From Argopecten irradians (taxonomy: Eukaryota > Mollusca > Bivalvia > Pectinida > Pectinidae), in NCBI RefSeq assembly GCF_041381155.1, contig NC_091135.1:124001-188000 (forward strand): 64,000 nt of DNA. Reading direction: 5' to 3'. The notes under the pieces are model-generated. The model was not told where the DNA came from and made no database searches. It saw only the letters and a program-made list of their open reading frames with translations. Below are positions 23,597 through 34,349 of this stretch, piece by piece. The number at the start of each line of letters is the position of its first letter. Position 1 is the first letter of the stretch. The translations under genes and the position numbers were made by a program.

Positions 23597-26346
23597 TTTT
23601 AAAATAAAAACTGTGAAATTGTCAATTGATATTTTGCAAACTTTCACACATGTATATTGCAGTCAATGCATATTGAAGTAGGCGTATCGCTTTCTAAAAC
23701 CGTGTTGAATGACATTCATTATTCATGGTTTAAAGCATGGTTAGTACTTATTGTGTGTGGAAAAGTATCGCCAATTCAGCTTTGTTTCTTCTTTATTCCC
23801 CTAGTATTTCCAGCTATAATTCCAGTATATTTTGCATGTATTTTTTCTGTCTTCTGACAAGGTCTGTAGGCCATTTTTCAAAAGCCTAATAGGGCCCTAT
23901 ATTTAAAAAAAGAATTCAAATATATGTTGAGGTAGGCCTAATAATCATGGCAGGATTTTTTTTTCATAAATAATCAAAGTACTGTAAGTACTGAACTGAA
24001 AAAGCATCGATGTAACAAAAATTTAGTTCAAAGAAGGCAAATATGTCATTAGTAACATTTTAGGGTGTGTATTTTCTTGCAAGTCTCATGTCATTATCTA
24101 GTTGGGTTATTTATCTTCCAAGTATTCATTTCATTAATTTTGGATAAATTGTTAAGATTGCAGACAACCATTCCTCCTCATATCAAAAGATGAATCTAAA
24201 AATTATGAGAAGATTTTGAGAAAATGCTAGAAAATTTCTTTTAGATTTGAACTTTGAACCTATCTTGAATTCAACAGTTTCAACAAATATTTATAGTCAG
24301 TGTCATGTGACCTTTTCTCTAATGTTTGAATATAATTGTCTGAATAACAAAATAAAGAAAAAATTTGTAGTTATGATTATTTGATAATTGATCTTGAGGA
24401 CAAGGCCATGGAGACCTACAGCTAATAACAATCTGCAGTAAAATGACAACAAGGGAAACATTAAGACTCCATTAAGAAGAAAGTATAATCTGACACATGG
24501 ATATCCCTTGATGGCATTTTTACAAAGTTCATGGCTTATGCTGCAAATGTTGTTTACATACCTCATTTATAAAGAACTATGTGCAATGCATATAATAAAT
24601 ACGGTACAAGTATTTTTTTTTCGATGAACTATGTGGTACAGATCTACTACAGGAGGAAAGGGCAAAAGGCAATTAATTAGATAATTATCAAGAGAAGAAA
24701 TGAAATGACAAAAACTAAGGGTCAAATGTTCATTTAAAGAATTGGTTACTGCATCAAAATCAAAACTGAATTGTTTTGAATTATGTTTATTCAAAAATAC
24801 TTTAATACAAACATGAAATAACATCACAATACATTATTTTTTCTAGTTCTCTTCTGTGATACACACAATGTATTAGGCATATTAGTAAGTAATGAGCAGT
24901 TCTTGATACTTTGCTGCAATATTGAAGAAAAGTCACATCAAAGTCAGATTCAGTATGATACTGTCTCTATATAATGCATAAAATGGACACTGAGAATTCT
25001 TAATAGCATATTAAAACAACCATTCTCAAAATTAGTGTGTTATTTGTATACATTGACATATGCATGTACATTGGACTCTCGATAATCTGGACACCTTCGT
25101 TCCCAGCCTAAACCGTCCAGATTACAAATTTTCTGGACTGCCGAATTTCGTGTACCCTAGTCAATTTTGAAATTGTCATGTACAAGTTACTCCCCTTGAC
25201 CTTGTAAATCAATGATGGGTTTTTATGTTTATGTTCTAAAATAAATACTTTGTTTGTTATGTTTTAAAGGTTTTTTTCCCCATTTAATTATGTTAAGGAT
25301 ATGAAATTAACGTACATGTAATCACACATTATTGGCAACTTGTTGTTAATGTCACATTACTTACAACTGTTTATACATGTATTGGTAACAAGATCAGAAA
25401 CAGTTGTAAAAACATTTGATAGAGGCATCAACTGATGGGAACAACCAACGGGCTATGTCACCAGAAGTGTTAATTTGTGTCATTTTGGTGAACACACTGC
25501 ACAAAGTCAACAAGTAAAACTGTTTAATGTGTTTCTGTTGTAGCAAATAATTGAATGTCATTCCATATACAATGTACTTATATGGCCGTGTCACAGATGT
25601 GAATCATTGAAATATACATTGCAGTAATGATAATTCAGACGTGATGATGGGTGAATAAATTATCAGTTTATATTATAAATGTAGGATATTTCTAAATATA
25701 TCTAAATGCAAAGTTACTCGACACTCGCTAATTGTCATCACTTGATGTTTTGCAACATTACAGTCAATGGGACAGAATTGTAGTTCTGATAATGACCGTC
25801 TGTCAGAACATATATAGTGTGTTTCATTCAAGCTAAGAAAACTCTTTTTTGTTTGTTTGAATTTTACAACAAAACAGAAAGACTAGCACGTGAGTCAGTC
25901 TGTGAAGTTAAAAGTTTAAACACCTTCTATCTCTCCACAGACAACAATCGGCAGTATGTCAAATGGTGACAACTCTTTGCAAAAGTTGCAAATATACTGG
26001 ATTTACTTTTTTGTATTTTGGTGTTTTAATTGGCATTATGAAACAATGCGAATGAGAAGCGCCAACCCATATGCCTGTTGTCCAGAGCTACATGTATGTT
26101 GTCGCAGCTTGTTTAATATATGCCTGGTAGTCATCCTTAGAATCATTTCACTGCTTCCAAAGTAATCCTGATAATCTCCAGTCTTCAACAATTATGAATC
26201 TGCTTCAGATGACTAGCCAATGAGTCCTGTAATTATAAAATTTAACATATATATCAATATTCTTAATTTGTTATAAAAAAAGTTACAGAAATCATCTAAC
26301 AATGACAAAAGGAAGAAATTGGACTCATGTATACAAGTACTTTGAG
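23597..26346. other. No gene seen; possible pogo-like end near 25,070
   Basis: AT-rich DNA with no recognisable coding region. At 25,070-25,150 TTGGACTCTCGATAATCTGG then ACACCTTCGTTCCCAG, followed by inverted TCCAGATTA/TTCTGGACTG words, resembles the end of a pogo/Tigger-type element; the matching other end was not found. The many short open frames show no domain. Confidence 0.35.
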
Positions 26347-26350
26347 TTAA

Positions 26351-26700
26351 AGATGCTCCACCGCCGACAGCTGTATAAATGATATTCATCATTTGAACAA
26401 TAATTAGTGTTTAATCGTGTATGCATAAGTCTAATTAACACAAAAAAAAATATAAAATAATTTATTTTGCCTTTGGGTCAAGCGCAATCAGTACTTCATT
26501 CCATATCGGATATAGTGCTACAGAATTTTTTTTTTTTTTTTTTTTTTATATTTTTAACTTGAAGTGAAATTAGAAGCTCAAACTTTTCAGCGGCGGTAAT
26601 GGTGTAAAGTAAGTAACTTTTGTAACTGAAGAAAAATACTAAATCGTCTGCTGCCGTTTTTGATAGTGAAAAAATACCATTTGTCAGCGGTGGAGCATCT
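26351..26700 (-). mobile_element. MITE family 2, copy c, inverted
   Basis: Terminal inverted repeats AGATGCTCCACCGCCGACA and TGTCAGCGGTGGAGCATCT with TTAA at 26347-26350 and 26701-26704. The interior is the reverse of copies a and b, with a 23-base poly-T run at about 26,525 where the others have GAAAAAA. Precise TTAA flanks support insertion by a TTAA-targeting transposase. Confidence 0.85.
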
Positions 26701-26704
26701 TTAA

Positions 26705-27543
26705 ATATATTAGCATCATAATTAATTTGTCTCCTATACCTGATACACATTGATACAATGCTTTTTACTGTTAGCAAAACTTACTTTAAACCAAATACTG
26801 GTAATATTGAGCAAGTGTAAATTTACCATGTATGATATATTACAGTGCACAGGTTATTGTTTATTTTGGTAAGTGGTATTATAAATTCTCTGAATCCATG
26901 AAGTTATATGTAACGAAGCTGCGGTGCGCTTCGTTGCTATATATTCCGGAAATTATATTAACCGAGACTTTGACGGGATTTTGCTGTGCACGAGATCTCG
27001 GGGCTATATGTAGTGACTGTTTAATCGATGTTTTAAGTTCATACCGCCAATTTCGAAATCCCAGATATTAATTGTCTTAAATAAATCTAGCATTACAATT
27101 CTTCTATTTATCTAAAGAAATTCTGTATTCACATGTGTATTACACACATATGTACGTATATTTTATGGATCTATATCATGCATTGTTTTGCCTACAAATA
27201 AACACATGATTTGTGATGTTTATAGACATATTGACAATCTGGTAAATTGACTCTATGCATTAATATTAAATTTGATGTCATCGCATTAGAAAATAATACC
27301 AAAAATGAATCTTGTCAACTGCTAATATAACAACAAACTACTTCAAATTTAAAGTGATATTCAATTTTGTTCGTTGCGTTGTAATAAAATAAAACGTCGA
27401 TTATTTGGATGTTAGCAGGAATTCACACATACTCATGATGTTGTAAGTTCAGTTCATGTGCCGATGTCTGTCAAATAGTTCATATAATAATATACCGACC
27501 CATAGGCATGATAGGCAAAGAAGCAAAACGAAATGAAACTTAC
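26705..27543. other. No gene seen; hairpin repeat
   Basis: AT-rich sequence. AACGAAGCTGCGGTGCGCTTCGTT near 26,910 is a hairpin-forming repeat word. The 79-codon frame at 26832-27071 overlaps it and is not credible as a gene. Confidence 0.35.
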
Positions 27544-27613
27544 GATTTTCACTGCTTATGTCTCCAAATACGAAAAGAATTCCGTGGTTTGCTAGCAAGG
27601 TGGCTTGCAACAT
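27544..27613 (-). CDS. Possible first coding exon
   Basis: On the minus strand an ATG opens 23 codons (MLQATLLANHGILFVFGDIS then SEN) and runs into a consensus donor GTAAGT (27538-27543). The DNA upstream on this strand (27,700-28,000) is less AT-rich, with CpGs and TGACGTC, as in a promoter. I do not recognise the product and found no following exon, so this is tentative. Confidence 0.25.
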
Positions 27614-29071
27614 GCAGTGTTCAAATATTCTTCGGAGTTTTTCAGATATGAGAATGCATTTATTACGCTTGATAATTAAATGGAAAATGTCTCTTGACTT
27701 GCAAGTTACATGTACATCACAGGTCCGCTTTGCTTGATGACGTCTTTGTTTACATTCGGCCGTTTACACTATTCCTGAGTGTCACGATATTTTATTGTAT
27801 CTGTATCCATGTATTTAATATTCCCTCGTTAATGAAAGGATGCGTTAGTTGACAATCCGTGCGAAATGATAAGGAGCCAGCGTAACTCAGAATTTATCGT
27901 GTTTGTTAGCTTCTGCATAGATCACCCAGACGCTTGATGCGTACGTAGTTAGCAAGCGTCTGTTTGAGTGAGACTTGGTTAAATTCAGTGGGCCATCGTA
28001 ATGACATGATCACAATATACGAACGTACCTGTTCTCCAAAATGACTATCAATATAATACATGTAAAAACAAACAACTTTTGTATCTTTCTTACGTCACGA
28101 TGAATTAAAAAAATTGTCATTATATAATAGATTATGAATGTATACATCAAAGTACAATTAGATACTTACATACCAAAATCCTGACAATTCCTTTATTTAG
28201 TGTTACCCAAACCGGATGTTTACATAAATATATGCAAACGACTGGCGAGAATTAGGCCACCGATCGCTACCACTGATGCAAATTATCCTCACTATTTTTC
28301 AATTATAGACGTTCATGCTATAGTTTTTGTAGACATGTTTGAAACTATTCTATTTAATGAAATGCCATAGAAGTTGTTTATTACAATTAAACTGCACTAT
28401 GGCAGCATATTTGTTCTAGAAAGAGGAAAAAAGAAAAAATCGCATGCAAATGAGAGGTCAATCGCATTTAAATTAGTGGGTCATCCGGGCCGTAGCAATA
28501 CTGCAAAAACACGCTTTTTCAGTAAAAACACTTAACTAGACAGTAAATAAATTTTATGATTTAATGAACATATAAATTTAAAAATCAATAATACAAAAAA
28601 ATCACAGAGTATTAATTAAGGTAGAATATTGATGTGCAATGCATTAAACAGGACAGAACTAATGTAATTGATATCTGCATCATTTATAAGCACCTGCAAA
28701 TATCTCAATATGCCTATATCTTTATGGTTAAATTTATCATATTAAGATAGGTTAGTTTCAAATATTTGTATCTGATGTTCATTAGAATTTAAATATTATA
28801 GTGTAATTATTAAATTAATAGAAAAATCTCTATCTATTGTCATTATAACACTACAAATGTTGAAATACATACAATTGATAAATTGATATTTTGTTCAATT
28901 CATATACAATATATGCATTAAATGTTCATTAAAAGCACACTGAATATACATGAATCAAATGTTTCAGTTCACAGCATGGATGAATTGTTCCCATGTACTG
29001 GCACTTATCACGATCCTCACCAAGATAGTTATAACTGTACATGTATATTTATAAAGTTTTTGTTGGTTTTT
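27614..29071. other. No gene seen; possible promoter region at its left end
   Basis: 27,700-28,280 has several CpGs, TGATGACGTC near 27,738 and a perfect 10-bp hairpin CAGACGCTTG/CAAGCGTCTG at about 27,930-27,965. The remainder to 29,071 is very AT-rich with no visible feature. Confidence 0.35.
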
Positions 29072-30484
29072 CTGTAAAATATAATGGAGACAGCTTTTCA
29101 AATAGATGTTTCTCTTTATTCGTCCAGTCCGAAAGTCAATAAACAAAATCACAAAAGTTATAAAGATAATAATGACAATCTGTAGTTATACAGTAAAAGT
29201 TACAAACAACAATCTATAGCGTAAACCTATATTGTTATAGGAGACCAGAGACTAAGATACAACCAGAGAATAATAATGTACATGGGGAAAATTAGTATAT
29301 AGCTTGGCATGAGAAGTTTAGGATGAAGGCTGCTGAAGATTATGATTACAAGTTTGATAAGAAATTATTGAACACTTTTATAAACTTTACAACTGATAAT
29401 CAAAATGTAAATAAGGTATAAGTCAGATTAACCAAACAAGTTATAATTACTTTATAATTTAGATGTTTGAAATATAATTATATTACTTGATGTACAATAC
29501 TGTTTAGAAACATTGTTTGTAAATATTCCTAATAGTCTATATTCAAAACATAAACAATAACTGGTCATCCTATACAGTGAAAATACAAAGATTGTATTTA
29601 AAAATAGAATAGAACAAATGTTCAGAAACAATATAATTATACCTGCTGTGTCACAACACATTATTATAAAATAAATCTACATGTATTTGAAATCTGTGAA
29701 ACATAGTCTATTCAAAATCGCATTCGATGATTATTCTATCAACAATTACCTTCTTAACTTTACATCGTAACCAATCGATTACATTATTGATAGTCATATC
29801 TAGTGTCAGTATTCACATAAATGGAAGTTGACAAGTTAACAAGGGGGATAACTCTATATGACAAATTGTATAATTTGATCACATCAAGGGAGGTAACTCC
29901 GTAAGATTTTAATTAACACTCAATAAATACAAGGGAGGTAATTCCCTAAAATTTAAAGTAACAAGGCAATTAACAGATTGATAGATCTGGTTAGATTCAC
30001 TTATAGGTGTTTTCAGTAAATGTTTAGAATGATTGATAAAGTGAAATGGTTACCAAAAAGGAATATAAGTGATTCAAATGCTATCATATTTTGGTTTTAA
30101 CAAAATAACAAAAATGATAATTTGCAATGAAAAAGCAATGAAATACATTCATAGTGTTAGGAAAAACAATACTTGATCAATAATTTAAGGATTACAAATT
30201 AGAATGTTGAAGAGTTATTAAAATGTTACCATTCATTTCTCTCTAATAAAAATAATAATTTAATAATGTGTAATGAAAATACATGTAATGCTAGAAAAAT
30301 ACTATATGAGAACAATCATTTTAGAATAACAATACAGAATAGTTCACAAGAAAACATAGAACAATTACAATACAAAATCATATATACAATTAAGATTGTA
30401 AAATAAAACATTTTCTCACCTGTAAAATATAATGGAGACAGCTTTTCAAATAGATGTTTCTCTTTATTCGTCCAGTCCGAAAGT
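29072..30484. repeat. 65-bp perfect direct duplication flanking 1,283 bp
   Basis: An identical 65-bp block (starts CTGTAAAATATAATGGAGAC, ends CAGTCCGAAAGT) occurs at 29072-29136 and 30420-30484. On the minus strand the right copy ends TTTTACAG and is followed by GTGAGA, and the left copy ends TTTTACAG as well. A spliceosome using that donor and that acceptor would restore a single copy. One minus-strand frame is open through such a junction (HYILQ then KNQQKLY) for roughly 95 codons, but a plus-strand frame is open over the same block. Perfect identity points to a recent event. Mollusc motifs AAGGGAGGTAACTC lie within (near 29,850-29,950). Confidence 0.6.
29845..29960. repeat. Cluster of AGGGAGGTAACTC-type motifs
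   Basis: Three related words, CAAGGGGGATAACTC, CAAGGGAGGTAACTC and CAAGGGAGGTAATTC, spaced about 45 bp, with AT-rich spacers. A similar AAGGGCAGATAACTC occurs near 56,377. Function unknown. Confidence 0.5.
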
Positions 30485-32219
30485 GAGGACCTGGGCGATA
30501 TTTTGGAAAGTTAAATATCCCTGCTCCAAGGTGAGAGTTAATTTTATGATTAGATTGGTCATTTTGGAGATTTCCTTTAGATATGTAAATAAGGTAGCCC
30601 TAAGGACTGTAGAGACATGCGCAGAACTACGCGTGGGTTCGGACCCTGAAGTGATCTATATACAGGTAATCCCTAGGTAACCTTACGTGAAGGGTATTAT
30701 ATACTTAATGACATTAGGACGTAAAAATTAACTTGAATACAAAGGCTGGTGTCACTCGGTAGCCGGAGTTAAACCTTTAAAGAGTATAGGTAAATAATAA
30801 ATCTCTCAGAACGGAAATACGAAATTTATGTACAAAGCAATGTTTGTTCATTAATCTTGTTTGATAGAAAAATTGACAGCGTCTGTCTAATCAGCTGATA
30901 TCTTTTACTCAAATATTACAACAGGAAGGTAGAATTCAAAGAACCGTCTTTCTATACAATTGTAATTCATATACATGTTTTCTCAATAACTTATTTACAA
31001 AATACTGCACTATAAAGACGAAAACTAGAATAGTTAAATTTGACCAAATTGTTTCCTAACATAAATAGGGAATTGAAGATTCAAATTCAAATTTTAAAAA
31101 TAAAATAAAACTCAAATTTCTCTTATGATATATATATGTGCTGAATATGTCAACTCTTTCATGACTGACAAGTACAACTGGTTGTATGTTTTCCTCTTCA
31201 ACTTGTTCCCCAATCAATGGCACTCTGTTTGAAAATAAATAAACAGAATAAATTAATTCCATGTCTTTATTTATTGCATATCTCTCAGTCAATTTTCAAT
31301 TTAGCTGATATCCAGCAAGTACCATTTTCAAATAGGGTTCACTTCTTTACAGAATTTCTTAGTTTTAGATTTTCCCATAACTTAGATGAAATGCTCTACA
31401 TTGGAAACTTTTAAGTTAAGGATAACTTAATATTTCTTAAGTTAAGTTAAGAAATGTTCATGAAACATATTGAAATTAGGGTCTATAAATAAATCAAATC
31501 AGACATCACAATGACTTTAAGACTGATTAATATACATGTACACAGAATATAAAAAAATCACAGACATGATGCAACAAATGATAAAATTAATATGATTAAT
31601 ATTGTAACTATACATGTATAGGAACATGACCACTTCTCAAAGCTGTTTTCAGCAGGTTGTGGCAAGCTTGTACATAAAAGTACAATACACCAGATTAAAA
31701 CAAATATATAGGTCACATTTCAATAATAAGAGACATTAAATACATGAATTATTAAGAAAGGTTGGGTATAGATTTTGGAATGCACATGTATATGAAAATT
31801 TGAAAAAAAATATCAATAATCTGCTTAAAATATATTATTTAATTAAATATATTCTATTGCATTATCAAATATTTACTTTAAAACATTATATAATGAAACA
31901 GACTGTGGATCAGGGATGGTTGGCCCTCCATGTTTAAAGTGATGATCAGGATTAAAAAATATATATACAGTATATAGTGTAAGAGTTCAAATAATTACTT
32001 TCAAGTAATTATAAGAGGTACTAAGTTTTTTTCATCTTAGGAAGTTTTACATCAATCAGAAACTTAAATGCATAGTGTAAAGGTTTCAGTGTGTTAGTAA
32101 TATTAATGTATGTACTACATGTACACAGTATTTTCACTCCCTATAAAAATGCACTAACTAGTACTGATAATGCATCATTGAATCCTTGATTTTATCTAGT
32201 CACTAGGCTACACATTGTA
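30485..32219. other. No gene seen
   Basis: AT-rich host DNA up to the Polinton. TTAAGTTAAGGATAACTTA at about 31,411 matches a word near 10,000 and marks a small dispersed repeat. The rest shows no coding or RNA signal. Confidence 0.4.
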
Positions 32220-32225
32220 TATGCA

Positions 32226-32447
32226 AGTAGTAGTACAAAAGTACCGGTTTTGGCACAGGGTCACCCAGTGCACCTCCTATATAATCCTTACCACCCCCTG
32301 GCACCTCCCTATGGCACCCCCCTTCAAGAGGGGGGTACCGATCGATGACGTCATGGGAAGAGGGGGGTTCTAATCGATATGGGTTTTCCCATCTATTTAT
32401 ATCGTCATGGGGTAATCCATCTATTGATAACGGCAACGATTGCATCA
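32226..32447. repeat. Polinton left terminal inverted repeat
   Basis: 222 bp, mirrored at the right end. It contains a CRE palindrome TGACGTCA at 32346-32353, a C6/G6 hairpin (CCCCCCTTCAAGAGGGGGG near 32,317) and the CCGGTTTTGGCACAGGG terminal block. Confidence 0.93.
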
Positions 32448-33261
32448 CGTTTAGAAATAGTCAAACAAGTTTCAACCTGTTGTGTAAACAACGCCGAGAA
32501 TGGCTACTAAACCAGGTCACACACTACCTTGTAAATTTCGATTATGATCACTCATTAACTATGCTATTCGTGTTTCGTCAAACCTTCAGGAATATTATAT
32601 TTCCATGATACATATATATATTGAATAAGATGTTTATTGTTTACTATAGTAACACAGAGTTGGCACACATAAATAACATAGCAAAAACGATTGAAGATGA
32701 ACATCCCTAAATTATAAATATAAAATAGAGAAACACTGCAACAATGGCTTTATTTACTCAACACGATTACATATCTATACATGTACAACGATTAGCTCTA
32801 GCGAATACGATTGCATCACGTTTCGAAATAGTGACACTGTTAACCAGTTCCATATGAATATATAGATGTGATTTGATAACGTGTAAAATTATAAAAAAAC
32901 TATAGGAAGTTGTTTTAAAAGTTACCACGAACTAAAAGTTCTTTGTGTTCACATACAACAATGTTCAGTGGTTTAGTTATATACACGTAAACATTAAGTA
33001 TATGTGCCGGTAAATCGGTACATTTCCTCGTATATAGTTATACGTTATTACTCGAAATGTAGTCATTGTGTAAAACGTATTTAGGTATAATCTTAACATA
33101 GTCGAGGATAAATGTTTTTAATAACAAACTTTAAACGTATTAAATTCCGCTCACACTATTATCACTATAACTCAAATGGCCGCTTACAGGAAGCGTTACC
33201 TATTTATGTGTATATACACACACATGTGTATACATAGAAAATTAAATAGCCTAGTCAATAT
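32448..33261. other. Polinton left non-coding region
   Basis: AT-rich interior of the element between the terminal repeat and the tRNA-like sequence. TTGCATCACGTTTCGAAATAG-like words occur at the left (32,440) and again at about 32,811, a short internal repeat. No gene. Confidence 0.5.
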
Positions 33262-33350
33262 CCGGCCCCTGTAGCGTAGCGGTCTAGACGGTTTTAAGCA
33301 TTCACAGCCTAGCTAGCTAACTCAGGTGTTGGGTCGATTCACAGAGCCGG
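33262..33350 (+). other. tRNA-like sequence in the Polinton
   Basis: TAGCGTAGCGGTCTA resembles an A box and GGGTCGATTCA a B box, about 50 bp apart. The ends CCGGC..CTGT and ACAG..GCCGG pair like an acceptor helix with a small internal loop. The T-arm does not pair well, so this is unlikely to be a working tRNA. It may be a tRNA-derived insertion or a pol III promoter relic. Confidence 0.4.
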
Positions 33351-33481
33351 TGTCGTCTAAAATATGAAATTTGTATTTCTACATAAAATTCGTATAATTT
33401 CCTACAGAGCAATGTAAAACACGTCCGACCACTACGATGACACTAAAAAAATGAAAAATAAAATTGCACAAAAATATATTA

Positions 33482-33540
33482 ACCAATCAAATTACGTGAA
33501 AATAACGGAGTGATTGAGAGGGTATAAATACAGGCGTAAA
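33482..33540 (+). promoter_or_regulatory. CCAAT/TATA promoter ahead of the structured repeats
   Basis: AACCAATCAAATT at 33481-33493 and TATAAATA at 33533-33540. It is followed about 75 bp later by GAAAAGGTAAGT, a strong donor-like sequence. A similar CCAAT word and TATA box precede polB, so this probably drives a separate transcript containing the two structured repeats. Confidence 0.55.
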
Positions 33541-33648
33541 TGAAGTAATAAGTCATTCTGCAGAAGACCCCGGAACGAGAAGCAGCAGAACCCTTGGAAT
33601 ATATACAGCTGAGGAAAAGGTAAGTTTCAGCACAATTACTAACAAAGT

Positions 33649-33867
33649 CTGAGGTGTTTGTCACGCATGGATTAGGTGTACTGGATTAGGGCGATGTCAC
33701 AAGTCCACAACGGAAAGAGGGCGCTATAATGTGACATGTCCCCGCGATATCCAGGAAGCTCTTTCCGACTAAAAAATTCATGTGGACCCTTCGGGTGATG
33801 CCAGTTACTGGTGACAGTAGTCTGTGTTCTTCGCACGAACGCCATAGGACTCCGGTCCTTTAATCAG
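33649..33867 (+). ncRNA. Structured RNA-like element, 5' copy 1 (Polinton)
   Basis: 219 bp, starting CTGAGGTGTTTGTCACGC and ending GGACTCCGGTCCTTTAATCAG-like. Helices that can form by exact pairing: CTGGAT 33681-33686 with ATCCAG 33749-33754; ATGTCACA 33694-33701 with TGTGACAT 33730-33737; CGGAAAGAG 33711-33719 with CTCTTTCCG 33759-33767; GTCCAC 33703-33708 with GTGGAC 33782-33787. The last two cross the first pair, giving a pseudoknot. CCAG/CTGG hairpin at 33801-33811. It is followed by a second copy 290 bp on that differs mainly in loops and linkers. Not a known RNA family to me. Confidence 0.5.
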
Positions 33868-33938
33868 ACACAATTATACTGCATAGTAGGAATTAATCAA
33901 ACATAAAATTATAATTCGATATTAAGTAATTAGAACAA

Positions 33939-34156
33939 CTGAGGTGTTTGTCACGCATGAATTAGGTGTACTGGATTAGGGCGATGTCACAAGTCCACAA
34001 CGGAAAGAGGGCGCTATAATGTGACATGTCCCCGCGATATCCAGGAAGCTCTTTCCGACCAATAATTCATGTGGACCCATTGGGTGATGCCAGTTACTGG
34101 TGACAGTAGTCTGTGTTCTTCGCACGAACGCCATAGGACTCCGGTCCTTTAATCAG
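33939..34156 (+). ncRNA. Structured RNA-like element, 5' copy 2 (Polinton)
   Basis: Near-identical second copy of the element at 33649. All four helices are preserved base for base; the visible differences fall in the single-stranded linker after CTCTTTCCGAC and in the small loop between ACCC and GGGT. Selection on structure is a plausible reading, although a recent duplication would also give high identity. Confidence 0.5.
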
Positions 34157-34213
34157 TCGTTAAAACACGTCTGTAAGCTTAAAAAATCTACTAATACTAA
34201 TAGTATCTGAAAA

Positions 34214-34265
34214 ATATTAACCAATCAAATTGAGGGGATGACGTCATTGATTTGTAGGATATAAA
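34214..34265 (+). promoter_or_regulatory. Promoter of the Polinton polB region
   Basis: ATTAACCAATCAAATTG (CCAAT box), GATGACGTCATTG (CRE palindrome) and TATAAATGG at 34260-34268, about 85 bp before the first ATG of the polB region. The same CCAAT word precedes the TATA box at 33,533. Confidence 0.6.
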
Positions 34266-34349
34266 TGGACGGGCTTGTAATTTTCAAACATCATTCATTC
34301 AGGATACATCGTAGGGAGCTTATCGGCATATTTTGTTATTGTAGAAACT

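Noticed and set aside
30432-30680. 82-codon plus-strand frame starting METAFQIDVS
   Set aside because: It overlaps the 65-bp duplication and a competing minus-strand frame; no domain, and the left copy of the block does not continue it.
32203-32448. 81-codon frame in the Polinton left terminal repeat (and its mirror at 41376)
   Set aside because: The same frame is present in both inverted repeats because the DNA is identical; no gene is expected in terminal repeats.
33649-33867. Group I intron or HDV-like ribozyme for the 5' structured element
   Set aside because: No conserved P, Q, R or S core of group I introns was seen, and the helix order does not match the HDV nested double pseudoknot; left as unassigned.
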